A stretch of 41,411 nucleotides of DNA, from assembly GCA_022792945.1 (NCBI GenBank), contig JAAWBZ010000011.1:1-41411 (forward strand). The letters run 5' to 3'. Shown here piece by piece: positions 16,976 to 26,190 of this stretch. How positions within the stretch are numbered: position 1 is the stretch's first letter; each line of letters opens with the position of its first letter. Under the pieces are notes generated by a model. It was not told where the DNA came from and searched no databases. It saw only the letters and a list, made by a program, of their open reading frames with translations. Position numbers and translations under genes: made by a program. This DNA comes from Oscillospiraceae bacterium (GTDB lineage: Bacteria; Bacillota; Clostridia; Oscillospirales; Oscillospiraceae).

Positions 16976-17759
16976 CTAACCGACATAGGGAGGCCTTTGA
17001 TCTGCAGCTGCCGGTCTGCTCAAGGCATCCGTGTGCAATTTTGAAAGAAAATAATGCGGAGTGTCCCGCAAGGTACTCAAATCCCATAAGGACACTCCGC
17101 ATGGTCCCCCGACCGATTTCAAATCCGAACTTTTAATTTCATCAAAAGTGACCTGTTCCGAGCCTTCTTTAATAGTGACTGAATTTACAAAGCTGTCAAT
17201 CAGTCGTCGGCGCTCATCAAACTGGGGCACAGCCAAAGTACGGAACCGGCAAATCCAATAGGTCACGTCCTCGCAGGAAAGCAGAGGGTGTTTCATTTCT
17301 TTCTGAATGACTTGCAATTCAATCTTCTGCTTGGCGTCCTTCAACTCATCCAGGCGCTGCTTTCCCGTTCCTGCAAATCCATTATTGTATCTGTTATGTA
17401 CTCCACAAAAGCGTCATCCATGATTTTTGCCATCACAGAGTTGACAACAGCATTTTCCAGCGGCAGCTTTTTGACGCTCTTGTGCGTGGCGTTGCAGGTG
17501 TGATTTTCTTTTTGTTCTCACACTGGTGCCGCTTTCAACCCACCATCAGGGCCCCGCAGGTGCCGCGGAATAATTTTGTCGTCAGCAGATAATCATCCTC
17601 CGCCTTATGCCGGGCGGGGGCCTTTCTGTTTTTCGCCAGCTTGTTTTGTACCCGGTCAAAAAGGTCCTGGGGAACAATGGTGGAGATGCCATTGGGAATG
17701 ACGATCTCCCGATATTTGTACTCACCCAGAAACTTTCGATTGTGGAGGATCGCCGCCAC
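16976..17759 (-). pseudogene. Broken large serine recombinase
   Basis: Read on the minus strand, 17759-17535 encodes NRKFLGEYKYREIVIPNG...LFDRVQNKL...ARHKAEDDYLLTTKLFRG, the Recombinase domain that follows the catalytic domain in transposon-type serine integrases. A shifted frame at about 17500-17350 gives KKLPLENAVVNSVMAKIMDDAFVEYI, and 17344-17080 gives DERRRLIDSFVNSVTI, the C-terminal coiled-coil region. The N-terminal resolvase domain with the catalytic serine is gone, the zinc-ribbon loops are deleted and at least two frameshifts are present. It is the relic of an integrative element. Confidence 0.8.
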
Positions 17760-17769
17760 AAATTTAGGT

Positions 17770-18430
17770 CGATTGCTTTGCCCCGAACGGTAGTCACGCC
17801 TGTATCAATGTGAAGAAAATCCAACGGCTCATGCGTAAGTACGGCCTGTATTGCCCCATCCGGCAAGCCAAGCCCTGCCGCAGGATGGCAAAGGCAATCC
17901 GTACCAACACGGCGGCGGACAATCTGCTCAACCGGGAATTTGAACAGCATGGACCGCGCAGAGTCCTCCTGACTGACATTACTTACATCCTATCGCGGCG
18001 TTTTCTGCTACCTGTCCGCCATCCTGGACGCCTTTACAAAGCAAGCCCTGGCGTATGTCCTCAGTCCATCCCTGTGAATTGGACTTCGTTCTGGAGACAG
18101 TCCATATCCTGATACAGAAACACGGCGTCTCCATGGATGCGCAAACGCTGGTTCACAGTGACCAGGGCTGCCACGATATCAGCTTGCGTTTCATCCAGAT
18201 CCTCAAAGACAGCAGCCTGCGGCAGTCCATGTCCCGCAGGGGCAGCTGCTGGGATCATGCTCCACAAGAGAGCTTCTTCGGCCAGATGATTGGATCGACT
18301 ATTATAACAACGATCGTTATCAGTGGCAGCTGGCAAAGCTCTCGCCAAATGCGTTTTGCCGTTCCCTTGTTTCTGGCGTTTATCCGTTGCTGGGCAAACC
18401 ATCATCCGATGCAAAGCTCGATCCCATTTG
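17770..18430 (+). pseudogene. IS3 family (IS150-like) transposase remnant
   Basis: In shifting plus frames: VKKIQRLMRKYGLYCPIR from about 17808; NREFEQHGPRRVLLTDITYI to 17990; LDAFTKQALAYVLS; LDFVLETVHILIQKHGVS with HSDQGCH (catalytic-core DDE region); SMSRRGSCWDHAPQESFFG; and finally DDWIDYYNNDRYQWQLAKLSPN to about 18350. This order is that of an IS150-like OrfB. There are two or more frameshifts and an internal deletion between ESFFG and DDWIDYYN, so it is dead. OrfA and the terminal repeats are not visible. Confidence 0.85.
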
Positions 18431-18483
18431 ACTTTGCTTATCTTTTTATTGTATTTCAATTTGTCCTTGACATTGGGTACACT

Positions 18484-18717
18484 TTATTCCGACGACGGTT
18501 TATCCAACGACGGCGGCAAAGAAACAGGCTGTTCGTAAATGATGTACTCGTTGCTGCTGAACTTGCCGCTTTCGTCCGTGGTCTGGTGGCGCTCAATGTA
18601 CCCGGCCCGCTCCACTTCGTTGACAGCGGAACGAATAGCGTCCTTATCTGCGGCAGCAGGCCCTTGGCTGGTCTCCCGATATTTCTCCTGTACCCGCCTG
18701 ACATACTGCTCCTTCAA
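18484..18717 (-). pseudogene. Replication-initiator-like / helix-turn-helix fragment
   Basis: 77 codons on the minus strand, including ADKDAIRSAVNEVERAGYIE and SSNEYIIYEQPVSLPP. This resembles the winged-helix part of replication initiator or helix-turn-helix proteins on conjugative elements and plasmids, in which such a helix precedes an EYxxxExP strand. The start of the gene is missing where the intron fragment begins. Family assignment is moderate. Confidence 0.5.
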
Positions 18718-18749
18718 TTTAGCATGCCGGGAGACAGGCCGTTTTGTTA

Positions 18750-19067
18750 TGCCCTACTGCGGACGATTTCATGATCACTGGTGAATCGCCGGAATTTTTG
18801 CACGACAGGGTTCTCCCCATTGTAAAAACTTTCTTGGCTGAGCGCGGTTTGCAGCTTTCGGAAGAAAAGACCGTTATTACACATATAGACGATGGCTTTG
18901 ACTTCTTGGGCAAAAACATCCGCAAATACAACGGAAATCTGCTCATAAAACCGGCAAAAACCTCAATCCAATCTTTCCTCGGCAAGGTACGGGATATTAT
19001 CAAGAGCAACAAATCCACCAAGCAGGACACGCTGATTCGCAAGCTGAACCCCGTCATTCGCGGCTGG
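18750..19067 (+). pseudogene. Group II intron reverse transcriptase/maturase fragment
   Basis: The open frame begins inside the YADD active-site motif (here TADDFMITG) and continues SEEKTVITHIDDGFDFLGKNIRKYNGNLLIKPAK to LNPVIRGW, matching LtrA-type maturases. The N-terminal reverse transcriptase domains and the C-terminal maturase X/endonuclease parts are missing at sharp junctions with the fragments on either side. Confidence 0.85.
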
Positions 19068-19270
19068 GTGCTGCCGGCCAGATGCTGGAGCAGCACGATC
19101 TTGAACAGTACCACCGGAGCGACGCCGGACCGTCCTTCTTCCTCACTGTACAGCGGCTCCACAATTTCATATAGTTTCCTGAAATCTACCGCTTTGTCCA
19201 CCTTCCGCAGCATGTGTTCCCGTGGCACCAGCCTCTCTGTATCCACCAGTTCCACCATGCCTCGCTCCAT
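19067..19270 (-). pseudogene. IS1182 family transposase, N-terminal fragment
   Basis: From the ATG at 19270 (GAAGGG upstream) the minus strand encodes VDTERLVPREHMLRKVDKAVDF...YSEEEGRSGVAPVVLFKIVLLQHLAG, the conserved start of IS1182/IS5-type transposases. It stops abruptly at the junction with the intron fragment, so about 85 percent of the protein is lost. Confidence 0.75.
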
Positions 19271-19322
19271 TTTTCCCTTCTCCACTATTTTTCTCACCCT
19301 GCTGTGTTTTGCCTTTTACAGT

Positions 19323-19350
19323 AAAAAGTCTGCACCTTCGCAGACTTTTT
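19323..19350. terminator. Symmetric hairpin upstream of the IS1182 fragment
   Basis: A perfect 11-bp stem AAAAAGTCTGC / GCAGACTTTTT with a 6-base loop; it would read as a terminator on either strand. Such hairpins near the ends of insertion sequences can block read-through transcription into the transposase. Confidence 0.6.
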
Positions 19351-19521
19351 CGACAGGCTGAGACCTGACCTGTGGCCCTGTCTTTTTGAGCGCCTGCCGG
19401 CGCTCCTTCTTGTATTTTCTGTCGTTTCATGTTATTCTATGGACTAGGAGAGATCCATTTTTCAGCACTGCCAGCAGCGGTAGACGGCGGACCTCCTGAG
19501 AAGAAGGGCTCCCCAAGGGTC

Positions 19522-19599
19522 ATATCCGAAGTTCTTCAGCTTTGTCTTGTCATCATCGGCGTTTGCTGCCTGTTCATGCAGGATTTCAAAAAGAAGTAA
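19522..19599 (+). pseudogene. Small hydrophobic holin-like toxin remnant
   Basis: A 25-codon frame gives SEVLQLCLVIIGVCCLFMQ followed by DFKKK and stop: one membrane helix with a lysine-rich tail, the layout of the tiny holin-like (type I toxin-like) peptides common in clostridial mobile DNA. The expected start codon is ATA (19522), preceded by AAGGGTC, so the start appears mutated. A terminator hairpin overlaps the stop codon, as is usual for such genes. No antisense RNA promoter was identified. Confidence 0.4.
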
Positions 19600-19631
19600 C
19601 CGCCTAGGCCTAACCAGCGGTAACTTCTTTT
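19591..19631 (+). terminator. Terminator after the small toxin-like frame
   Basis: Arms AAGAAGTAACCGC (19591-19603) and GCGGTAACTTCTT (19616-19628) pair with one mismatch, followed by TTT. The stop codon of the 25-codon frame is inside the left arm. Confidence 0.65.
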
Positions 19632-19729
19632 AACAGCTAGGAGGCCAGCCGTTTTACCGGCAGCGTCCTTTCTATATTCAGTGCAACACCCTCCCCCCGA
19701 ATTGTTAAGCACCCAAAGGAGCCGATCCC

Positions 19730-20668
19730 ATGCGCTATCAAAACCAGATCCACCCAGAGCTTCGGCGCATCGCCCGGCGCGTCCCCTATAACCGGGCGGT
19801 CATCCGCTGTGCCAATCTCTTCCTGGCGGCAGCACTTCGCCTCACCCGCGTCCCGGCGGACGTGACCCGGGCACAGATCACGCTGGCCGGCAGCGGCCTG
19901 CCCTTCCGGACGGAAATTTTCACGCCGGCGGACGCGGCGGGCGCGCTGCCGTGCCTTCTGTATCTCCACGGCGGCGCGTTCAGCTACCGGGCCTCCGTCC
20001 ATCACAAGAAGCTGGCGTGCCTGTACGCGGCGCAGGCGCGCTGCAAGGTCTTTTTCCCGGATTACCATCTGGCGCCCAAGCACCCCTATCCCGCCGCCTA
20101 TCAGGACGCTTTGGCGTTATACCGCCACCTCACGGCCCACGCCGGGGCGCTGGGCATCGACCCGGAAAAGATCGGCGTGGGCGGGGACAGCGCCGGCGCG
20201 GCCCTGGCCGCGCTGGTGACGAACCGGTGTGAACAGGAGGCCCTGCCGCTCCCCTGCCTGCAAATGCTGGTGTATCCTGTCACCGACGCCGCGATGGAGA
20301 CGGCCTCCATGCAGAAATACACCGACACGCCGCTGTGGAACGCCAAGAGCACCCGGCGGATGTGGCGCTGCTACGGCGGGGGGCTGGACGCCTCCCCGAT
20401 GCACGACCGCCTGCCGCGGTGCATCCCGGACACGTACCTGGAAACGGCGGAATTCGACTGCCTCCGCGACGAGGGCGCGCTGTACGGCGAGAAGCTGCGG
20501 GCAGCGGGGGCCCGTGTGACGCGCAACGACACCCGCGGCACCTTCCACGGGTACGACGCAGCCCTCGGCACCTCCGTCGCGGCGGAGAGCATCCGGCGGC
20601 GCGTCTCCTTTCTGCGCCAAGCGTTCGGCGGCGCAAAATTCGTTGACAGTGGGGAGAAAGCATGGTAA
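19730..20668 (+). CDS. Alpha/beta hydrolase, hormone-sensitive-lipase-type esterase
   Basis: 312 residues. The oxyanion-hole motif HGGAF is at residues 80-84, DYHLAP near 111-116 and the nucleophile elbow GDSAG with Ser154, placing it in alpha/beta hydrolase fold-3 (HSL/family IV) esterases. The acid and histidine are likely in AEFDCLRDE and TFHGYD. No signal peptide, so cytoplasmic. An AAAGGAG site precedes the ATG. Substrate is unknown. Its last codons contain the pyr operon promoter, and the stop TAA is part of the -10 box. Confidence 0.88.
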   Translation: MRYQNQIHPELRRIARRVPYNRAVIRCANLFLAAALRLTRVPADVTRAQITLAGSGLPFRTEIFTPADAAGALPCLLYLHGGAFSYRASVHHKKLACLYAAQARCKVFFPDYHLAPKHPYPAAYQDALALYRHLTAHAGALGIDPEKIGVGGDSAGAALAALVTNRCEQEALPLPCLQMLVYPVTDAAMETASMQKYTDTPLWNAKSTRRMWRCYGGGLDASPMHDRLPRCIPDTYLETAEFDCLRDEGALYGEKLRAAGARVTRNDTRGTFHGYDAALGTSVAAESIRRRVSFLRQAFGGAKFVDSGEKAW

Positions 20669-20671
20669 AAT
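20643..20671 (+). promoter_or_regulatory. pyr operon promoter inside the hydrolase 3' end
   Basis: Perfect TTGACA (20643-20648), 17-base spacer, TAAAAT (20666-20671). The -10 box contains the TAA stop of the preceding gene. The leader to pyrC is only about 55 bases with no terminator or anti-terminator, so PyrR-type attenuation is not evident. Confidence 0.85.
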
Positions 20672-20730
20672 AGCCGCAGATTCGCTTCAGGGTATCATAG
20701 AAAATCGGAGAATACGCAGGAGGCAGTTTT

Positions 20731-22005
20731 ATGGGCTATTTATTCACCGGCGGTCATGTGTGGACGGGCTCCGCTTTCCAGGCGCTGGATGTGGCGGTGC
20801 GCGATGGCCGTGTTGTTTCCGTTTCCCCTTCCCTCCCGCGCGAGGGGCTGGAAGTCTTTCAATTGAATGGCCGTTGGCTGGTTCCGGGTTTCGTGGATGT
20901 ACATGTTCATCTTCGTGAGCCCGGTTTTTCTTATAAAGAGACGATTCTCACTGGCACCCGGGCCGCCGCCGCCGGCGGCTATACCCAGGTGCTCTCCATG
21001 CCGAACCTCTCCCCCGTCCCCGACGGCCTGCCGCAGCTGGAGGCCCAGCTGGGCTTGATCCGGCGGGACGCCGTGGTCCGGGTCCTGCCCTACGGGGCCA
21101 TCACCCGGGGCGAACAGGGCGAGGCTCTCTCGGACATGGCGGCTATGGCCCCCCTGGTGGCCGGCTTCTCCGACGACGGGCGGGGCGTGCAGTCCGAGGC
21201 GATGATGCGCGGGGCCATGGAAGCCGCCAAGCGCCTGGGCCGGCCCATCGCGGCCCACTGCGAGGTCAACGGCCTCCTCCGCGGCGGCTGCGTCCACGAC
21301 GGAGACTGGGCCAGGGCCCACGGCTTCCCCGGCATCTGCTCCGAGAGTGAGTGGCGGCAAATTGAGCGGGACCTCCGCCTGGCGGAGGAGACCGGGTGCC
21401 AATACCACGTCTGCCACATCTCCGCCAAGGAGAGCGTCGCCCTGATCCGGGACGCCAAGCGCCGCGGCCTTCCCGTCACCTGCGAGACGGGGCCTCATTA
21501 CCTGGTCCTCTGCGACGAGGACCTCCAGGACGACGGCCGCTTCAAGATGAACCCGCCCCTCCGCAGCCGCGCCGACCGCGAGGCCCTGCTGGAAGGGCTG
21601 CTGGACGGGACCATTGACTGCATCGCTACCGACCACGCCCCACACAGTGCAGAAGAGAAGTCCAGGGGCCTCCGGGGCAGCGCCATGGGCATTGTGGGGC
21701 TGGAAACCGCTTTCCCGGTGCTCTATACCGCCCTGGTCCAGCCGGGGCTTGTACCGCTGGAGGTCCTGTTGGACCGCCTCATCGTCCGCCCCCGCCGCAT
21801 TTTCGGCCTGCCGGGGGGAGAGATCGCCCCGGGCGCGCCGGCGGACCTGACGGTTCTGGACCTGGACGCGCCCCACATCATCGACCCCGCCGGGTTCTTC
21901 TCCCGGGGGCGGGCCACGCCCTTCGCCGGGATGGAGGTCTCCGCCGCCGCGGCACTGACCCTGTGCCGCGGCGAGATCGTCTTTCAACGGGAGGCAACGC
22001 CATGA
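20731..22005 (+). CDS. pyrC: Dihydroorotase
   Basis: 424 residues, class I (PyrC as in Gram-positives). It cyclises carbamoyl aspartate to dihydroorotate. The metal motif DVHVHLREPG has His58 and His60. Further ligands lie in AAHCEVNG and YHVCHIS, the substrate segment is FKMNPPLRS, and the catalytic aspartate motif is IATDHAPH. AGGAGG precedes the ATG. It is the first gene of the operon, and its stop overlaps the pyrK start (ATGA). Confidence 0.97.
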   Translation: MGYLFTGGHVWTGSAFQALDVAVRDGRVVSVSPSLPREGLEVFQLNGRWLVPGFVDVHVHLREPGFSYKETILTGTRAAAAGGYTQVLSMPNLSPVPDGLPQLEAQLGLIRRDAVVRVLPYGAITRGEQGEALSDMAAMAPLVAGFSDDGRGVQSEAMMRGAMEAAKRLGRPIAAHCEVNGLLRGGCVHDGDWARAHGFPGICSESEWRQIERDLRLAEETGCQYHVCHISAKESVALIRDAKRRGLPVTCETGPHYLVLCDEDLQDDGRFKMNPPLRSRADREALLEGLLDGTIDCIATDHAPHSAEEKSRGLRGSAMGIVGLETAFPVLYTALVQPGLVPLEVLLDRLIVRPRRIFGLPGGEIAPGAPADLTVLDLDAPHIIDPAGFFSRGRATPFAGMEVSAAAALTLCRGEIVFQREATP

Positions 22006-22736
22006 ATCAGACCCAAATGACCCTTACCGCCGCCCGCTCCCTGACCCGGGACGTCTGGGAGCTGGCCTTCGAGGGGGACACCTCGGCCATCGCCCGGCCC
22101 GGGCAGTTCGTCAACATCGCCGTGGAGACACAGTTCCTCCGCCGGCCCATCTCCGTGTGCGACTGGTCGGCGGGGCGGCTGCGTCTGGTCTGCCGCGTCC
22201 AGGGTCCCGGCACCCGGGCCATCTGCGGCGCGGCCCCAGGCACAAAATTCGACATGCTCATGGGCCTGGGCAACGGCTACGACATCGGAAAATCCACCAG
22301 GCGCCCCATCCTCCTGGGCGGCGGCGTGGGCGTCCCGCCGCTCTACGGCCTGGCCAAGGCGCTCCTTGCCGCGGGCATCACGCCTGTGGTGGCCATGGGC
22401 TTCGGCACCCGGGCGGAGGTATTTTATGAGGAGGAATTCCGCGCTTTGGGCTGTGAGGTCCGCGTGTCCACGGTGGACGGCAGCTGCGGCGAGAAGGGCT
22501 TCGTGACCCAGCTGGCTGCCGGCACCGGGTGCGACTACGGCATCTGCTGCGGGCCGGAGCCGATGCTGCGGGCCGTCCACCGGCTGGACCAGCTGGCAGG
22601 TGGGCAGTTCAGCTTCGAGGAGCGCATGGGCTGCGGCTTCGGCGCGTGCATGGGCTGCTCCTGTGAGACCAAATACGGCCGCAAGCGCATCTGCAAGGAC
22701 GGCCCCGTCCTTTTGAAGGAGGAGATCGTATGGTAG
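22002..22736 (+). CDS. pyrK: Dihydroorotate dehydrogenase electron transfer subunit
   Basis: 244 residues from the ATG at 22002, which overlaps the pyrC stop. It carries FAD and a 2Fe-2S cluster and passes electrons from PyrD to NAD. The FAD-binding RRPISVCDW, the NAD-binding turn [16 protein letters not shown] and the C-terminal cysteine cluster [12 protein letters not shown] identify it. Start and stop overlap both neighbours, supporting coupled translation with pyrC and pyrD. Confidence 0.96.
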   Translation: MNQTQMTLTAARSLTRDVWELAFEGDTSAIARPGQFVNIAVETQFLRRPISVCDWSAGRLRLVCRVQGPGTRAICGAAPGTKFDMLMGLGNGYDIGKSTRRPILLGGGVGVPPLYGLAKALLAAGITPVVAMGFGTRAEVFYEEEFRALGCEVRVSTVDGSCGEKGFVTQLAAGTGCDYGICCGPEPMLRAVHRLDQLAGGQFSFEERMGCGFGACMGCSCETKYGRKRICKDGPVLLKEEIVW

Positions 22737-23644
22737 ACCTGTCCGTCACCCTGTCCGGCCTCCGGCTGGACAACCCCATCATCCCCGCCAGCGGCACCTT
22801 CGGCTACGGGCGGGAGTTCGCGGAGTGGTATGATCTGGATATTCTGGGAAGTATTTCCTTCAAGGGCACCACCGCCACGCCCCGCTTCGGCAACCCCACT
22901 CCCCGCATCGCCGAAGCCCCCGCGGGGATGCTCAACGCCGTGGGCCTCCAGAATCCCGGCATTGACGCAGTGATCGCCCAGGAGCTGCCGTGGCTGGCGG
23001 CGCACTTCCACAAGCCCCTCATTGCCAACATCGGCGGCTTTTCCATTGCGGAATATGAGGAAAACTGCCGGAAAATCTCGGAATGCCCCCAGGTGGGCAT
23101 CCTGGAGATAAATATCAGCTGTCCAAACCTCCACTGCGGCGGGCAGAACTTCGGCACCACCGCCCAGGGCGCGGCCCAGGTCACCCGGGCCGTTCGAGCC
23201 GTGACGGACAAGCCCGTCTACATGAAGCTCAGCCCCAACGTCACCGACATCGCCGAGATCGCCCGGGCCTGCGAGACCGAGGGAGCCGACGGCCTCAGCC
23301 TCATCAACACGCTGCTGGGGATGCGCCTGGATCTCAGGACCCGCCGGCCGGTGCTGGCCAACGGCACCGGGGGCCTCTCGGGCCCGGCACTGCTGCCCAT
23401 CGCGGTGCGCATGGTCTACCAGGTCTACGAGGCGGTGAAAATCCCCATCATCGGCATGGGCGGCGTCAGCCGCGCCGAGGACGCGGTGGAGCTGATGCTG
23501 GCCGGGGCCAGCGCGGTGCAGGTGGGCGCGGCCAACCTGAAAAACCCCTGCGCCTGCAAGGAAATCATTGAAGCCCTGCCGCCGCTTCTGGAGCGGCTGG
23601 GCGTCCAACATATTTCAGAACTGACAGGAGGCGCGCATTCATGA
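22730..23644 (+). CDS. pyrD: Dihydroorotate dehydrogenase, class 1B catalytic subunit
   Basis: 304 residues. FMN TIM barrel oxidising dihydroorotate to orotate. Cys131 in [11 protein letters not shown] is the class 1 catalytic base. The FMN phosphate site is in [14 protein letters not shown]. Class 1B follows from the adjacent pyrK. Its ATG overlaps pyrK and its stop overlaps the pyrF start. Confidence 0.97.
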   Translation: MVDLSVTLSGLRLDNPIIPASGTFGYGREFAEWYDLDILGSISFKGTTATPRFGNPTPRIAEAPAGMLNAVGLQNPGIDAVIAQELPWLAAHFHKPLIANIGGFSIAEYEENCRKISECPQVGILEINISCPNLHCGGQNFGTTAQGAAQVTRAVRAVTDKPVYMKLSPNVTDIAEIARACETEGADGLSLINTLLGMRLDLRTRRPVLANGTGGLSGPALLPIAVRMVYQVYEAVKIPIIGMGGVSRAEDAVELMLAGASAVQVGAANLKNPCACKEIIEALPPLLERLGVQHISELTGGAHS

Positions 23645-24342
23645 ACAAAGACGTCATCATCGCCCTGGATTTCCCCGGCAAGGCTGAAACCCTGGACTTC
23701 CTGGGCCAATTCACCGGCCGCAAGCCCTTCGTGAAGATCGGCATGGAGCTTTACTACGCCGAGGGGCCGGAGATCGTCCGGGCGATCAAGACCCGGGGGC
23801 ACCGGATCTTCCTGGACCTCAAGCTCCACGACATCCCCAATACGGTCAAGCGGGCCATGGCGGTGCTCAGCCGTCTGGATGTGGACATGGTCAACGTCCA
23901 CGCCGCCGGGGCATCTGCCATGATGCGCGGCGCGCTGGAGGGCCTGACCCGGCCCGACGGCACCCGCCCGCTGCTCATCGCCGTGACGCAGCTGACCTCC
24001 ACCGACCAGGCGGCGCTGCAAAAGGAGCTGCTCATCGACGTGCCCATGGAGGAGACCGTCCTCCGCTACGCCAAAAACGCCGCCGAGAGCGGCCTGGACG
24101 GTGTGGTCTGCTCGCCCCTGGAGGCACAGGGGGTCAAGGCCCGCTGCGGCGCGTCCTTCCTGACGGTGACGCCGGGCATCCGCTTTGCCGACGGCGACGC
24201 GGGCGACCAGAAGCGGGTGATGACCCCCGAGCGGGCCGGGCAGGGCGGCAGCGACTACATCGTCGTGGGCCGGCCCATCACCCAGGCGGCGGACCCGGCG
24301 GCGGCCTACGCCCGGTGCCTGCGGGAGTTCCTGGGCGCGTAA
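23641..24342 (+). CDS. pyrF: Orotidine 5'-phosphate decarboxylase
   Basis: 233 residues. It makes UMP in the last step of the pathway. The catalytic tetrad segment [13 protein letters not shown] with its Asp-Lys-Asp pattern is intact, as are TPGIRF and the phosphate-gripping VVGRPIT near the C-terminus. The start ATGA overlap with pyrD shows coupling. Confidence 0.97.
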   Translation: MNKDVIIALDFPGKAETLDFLGQFTGRKPFVKIGMELYYAEGPEIVRAIKTRGHRIFLDLKLHDIPNTVKRAMAVLSRLDVDMVNVHAAGASAMMRGALEGLTRPDGTRPLLIAVTQLTSTDQAALQKELLIDVPMEETVLRYAKNAAESGLDGVVCSPLEAQGVKARCGASFLTVTPGIRFADGDAGDQKRVMTPERAGQGGSDYIVVGRPITQAADPAAAYARCLREFLGA

Positions 24343-24354
24343 GGGGGCGGGCGC

Positions 24355-24981
24355 GTGGACGGTCCTGATTTCCTCGAGCTGTTTGAGCGCCGCATGGCCC
24401 AGCCGCCGCCCCCCGTGGAAGCCCAGCTGGAAACCCTGCGCCGCCTGGGGCTCCGTCTGACGCCGGAGGCGGAGGCCGCCTGCGTCCCCGACCCGCCCTA
24501 CCTCCCGGTGCTGGAGGCCCTGGGCCGTGGGCGGTACGACCCGGTCCTGGGGGTGTGGACCCCCACCTCCCGGCAGGTCTTTTACATGGACGAATGGGCC
24601 GAGTGGGCGGATGAGATCTACCCCCTCTACTTCCAGGGCCTGGAGAGCATCGCGGAGGACCAGGTGTTCTTCCGGGAGATCTTCGCGGACTTCCGCTCGG
24701 TGGACCGGGAGACGGGCAGCGGCACGGTGCCCATCTCCCTGGAGCTGAACCGCCGCCCCCTCTGCCTCACGGCCCGGTTTTACGCCGACGGGCCGGACTG
24801 CACGATCCTGAACGGCGTCAACCGCGCCCTGGCGGCCCAGGGCGTGGAGAAGCGCTTCTTCTTCACCGACGGCGGCCGCGGCGAGGTGGTGTTCTTCTGC
24901 ACCGCGGCCTGGGCGCGGCAGTTTGAGGAGGCCACCCTCTGCTGGACCTCCGACTGGCATCTGACGGAGGTGGACGTATGA
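24355..24981 (+). CDS. Unknown protein, paralogue of the next gene
   Basis: 208 residues from a GTG start preceded by AAGGGGGCGG. No signal peptide is evident. I do not recognise the family. It shares with the next protein: LTPEAEAA, WTPTSRQVFYMD, FQGLESI, F.ADF, GTVPIS, and a C-terminal KRFFFTDGGRGEVVFFC.AAWA block. The two are clearly tandem duplicates, this one cytoplasmic-looking and the other with an N-terminal membrane anchor. Within the pyr operon, but nothing ties it chemically to pyrimidines. Its stop overlaps the next start. Confidence 0.75.
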   Translation: MDGPDFLELFERRMAQPPPPVEAQLETLRRLGLRLTPEAEAACVPDPPYLPVLEALGRGRYDPVLGVWTPTSRQVFYMDEWAEWADEIYPLYFQGLESIAEDQVFFREIFADFRSVDRETGSGTVPISLELNRRPLCLTARFYADGPDCTILNGVNRALAAQGVEKRFFFTDGGRGEVVFFCTAAWARQFEEATLCWTSDWHLTEVDV

Positions 24982-25670
24982 AAAAGGCATTGCCGGCGCT
25001 GTTTCTCTTTGCCGCGGTGGTGGCCGTCATCGCCTGGGACCGCCGCGGCGGGCAGACGCCGCCGTCGTGGACGCCGTTCTCCTCCTACAGCCAGCCGCAG
25101 CCGGTCCCGCCGGAGACCCAGGCGGAGGTCCTGCGGGCGCTGGGCCTGGAGCTGACACCGGAGGCCGAGGCCGCGGCGTCGGCGGAGTATCCTTATGAGC
25201 CGGCGCTGATGGCTCTGGGCTACGGCGAATACGACTGGGAAACGGATACCTGGACGCCCACCTCCCGCCAGGTTTTCTACATGGACGGCGAGGTCGTCAC
25301 CATCGAGGGGATGTATGATCTCCTGTTCCAGGGTCTCGAGAGTATTTCCCGGGACGAGCTGACCTTCACGGAGGTCCAGGCCGACTTCTCCGGCGCAGAT
25401 TGGAAGATGGATACGGGGACGGTCCCGGTGTCCTTCCGGGTGAACGAGGTCGAGGGCCGCTTCGAGGCGGTTTGGATGGGCGATTGGATCGATTTCGGCG
25501 TCCTGGACACGGTCAACAGCTGCCTGACAGGCGAAAAGCGCTTCTATTTCACCTACGGCGGCCAGGGAGAGATCATTTTCTACTGCGACGCCGCCTGGGC
25601 CAAGGACTTCACCGCCCAAACAGGCCTCCCCCTCTGGGACCGCCAGGACGCGGGGATGTGGCTGCCATGA
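24978..25670 (+). CDS. Unknown membrane-anchored or secreted paralogue
   Basis: 230 residues. It begins MKKALPALFLFAAVVAVIAW, a signal peptide or N-terminal anchor, then a Pro-rich linker. The domain that follows is homologous to the previous protein, with the same WTPTSRQVFYMD and GEIIFYCDAAWA motifs, so the fold is probably displayed outside the membrane here. Function unknown. Start and stop overlap both neighbours by ATGA, so it is translated as part of the operon. Confidence 0.75.
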   Translation: MKKALPALFLFAAVVAVIAWDRRGGQTPPSWTPFSSYSQPQPVPPETQAEVLRALGLELTPEAEAAASAEYPYEPALMALGYGEYDWETDTWTPTSRQVFYMDGEVVTIEGMYDLLFQGLESISRDELTFTEVQADFSGADWKMDTGTVPVSFRVNEVEGRFEAVWMGDWIDFGVLDTVNSCLTGEKRFYFTYGGQGEIIFYCDAAWAKDFTAQTGLPLWDRQDAGMWLP

Positions 25671-26136
25671 AGCGTATGATTTATCTGATTTTGTCGTTTC
25701 TCCTTCCTCTGCGCCTGCGCGGCAGAGCCGGAAGCGCCCGCGGCGCGGCGCATCCCCGGCCACCTCGGCGGACCGGCGGCGATGGATGTGCCAACGGTGG
25801 GTACGGTGCATTTTGCGGCGGAATATGGCAATATGGCGCCGCCGGCAATGCGCCCCGCCGAGATTCCCTGGGAATACCTGCAATTGGCCTCTTACGTCCG
25901 GGACTCCCTGCTGGTGCGGCAGCTGAATGCGGACATGGCGCTCTGTTTCGGGCCATGACAGGACAGCCGATATGAGAAAGCGTCCAATCTGCCGGCGGGC
26001 ACCTGACTTTCATACAGGTCGCCGTGGTCTTTTCCCCGGGCCGGACTGCGCTGGCCCTGACAGAACTCATGGAGCGGTCCATTGCCCCTACATCTACACC
26101 CGCTGGGTCCATACCGCCTTTCCGCTGCCGAATAAA
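25667..26136 (+). pseudogene. Decayed lipoprotein-like gene
   Basis: The ATG overlaps the stop of the previous gene. The first codons give MKRMIYLILSFLL. A frame shift then continues as FLCACAAEPEAPAARRIPGH, a lipobox-like stretch, and on through MDVPTVGTVHFAAEYGNM to WEYLQLASYVRDSLLVRQ before a stop at about 25956. A third frame near 26010-26136 (FIQVAVVFSPGRTALALTEL) looks like its end. At least two frameshifts have broken it. It was probably a small exported protein translated with the two paralogues before it. Confidence 0.55.
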
Positions 26137-26190
26137 TTAGAAAACAGCGATCTTCCTTATTTTTGCAATTCTAAAGAAGGAGTTTTGAAT

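Noticed and set aside
20672-20730. PyrR attenuator in the pyr leader
   Set aside because: The leader is too short and contains no terminator hairpin or anti-terminator pair.
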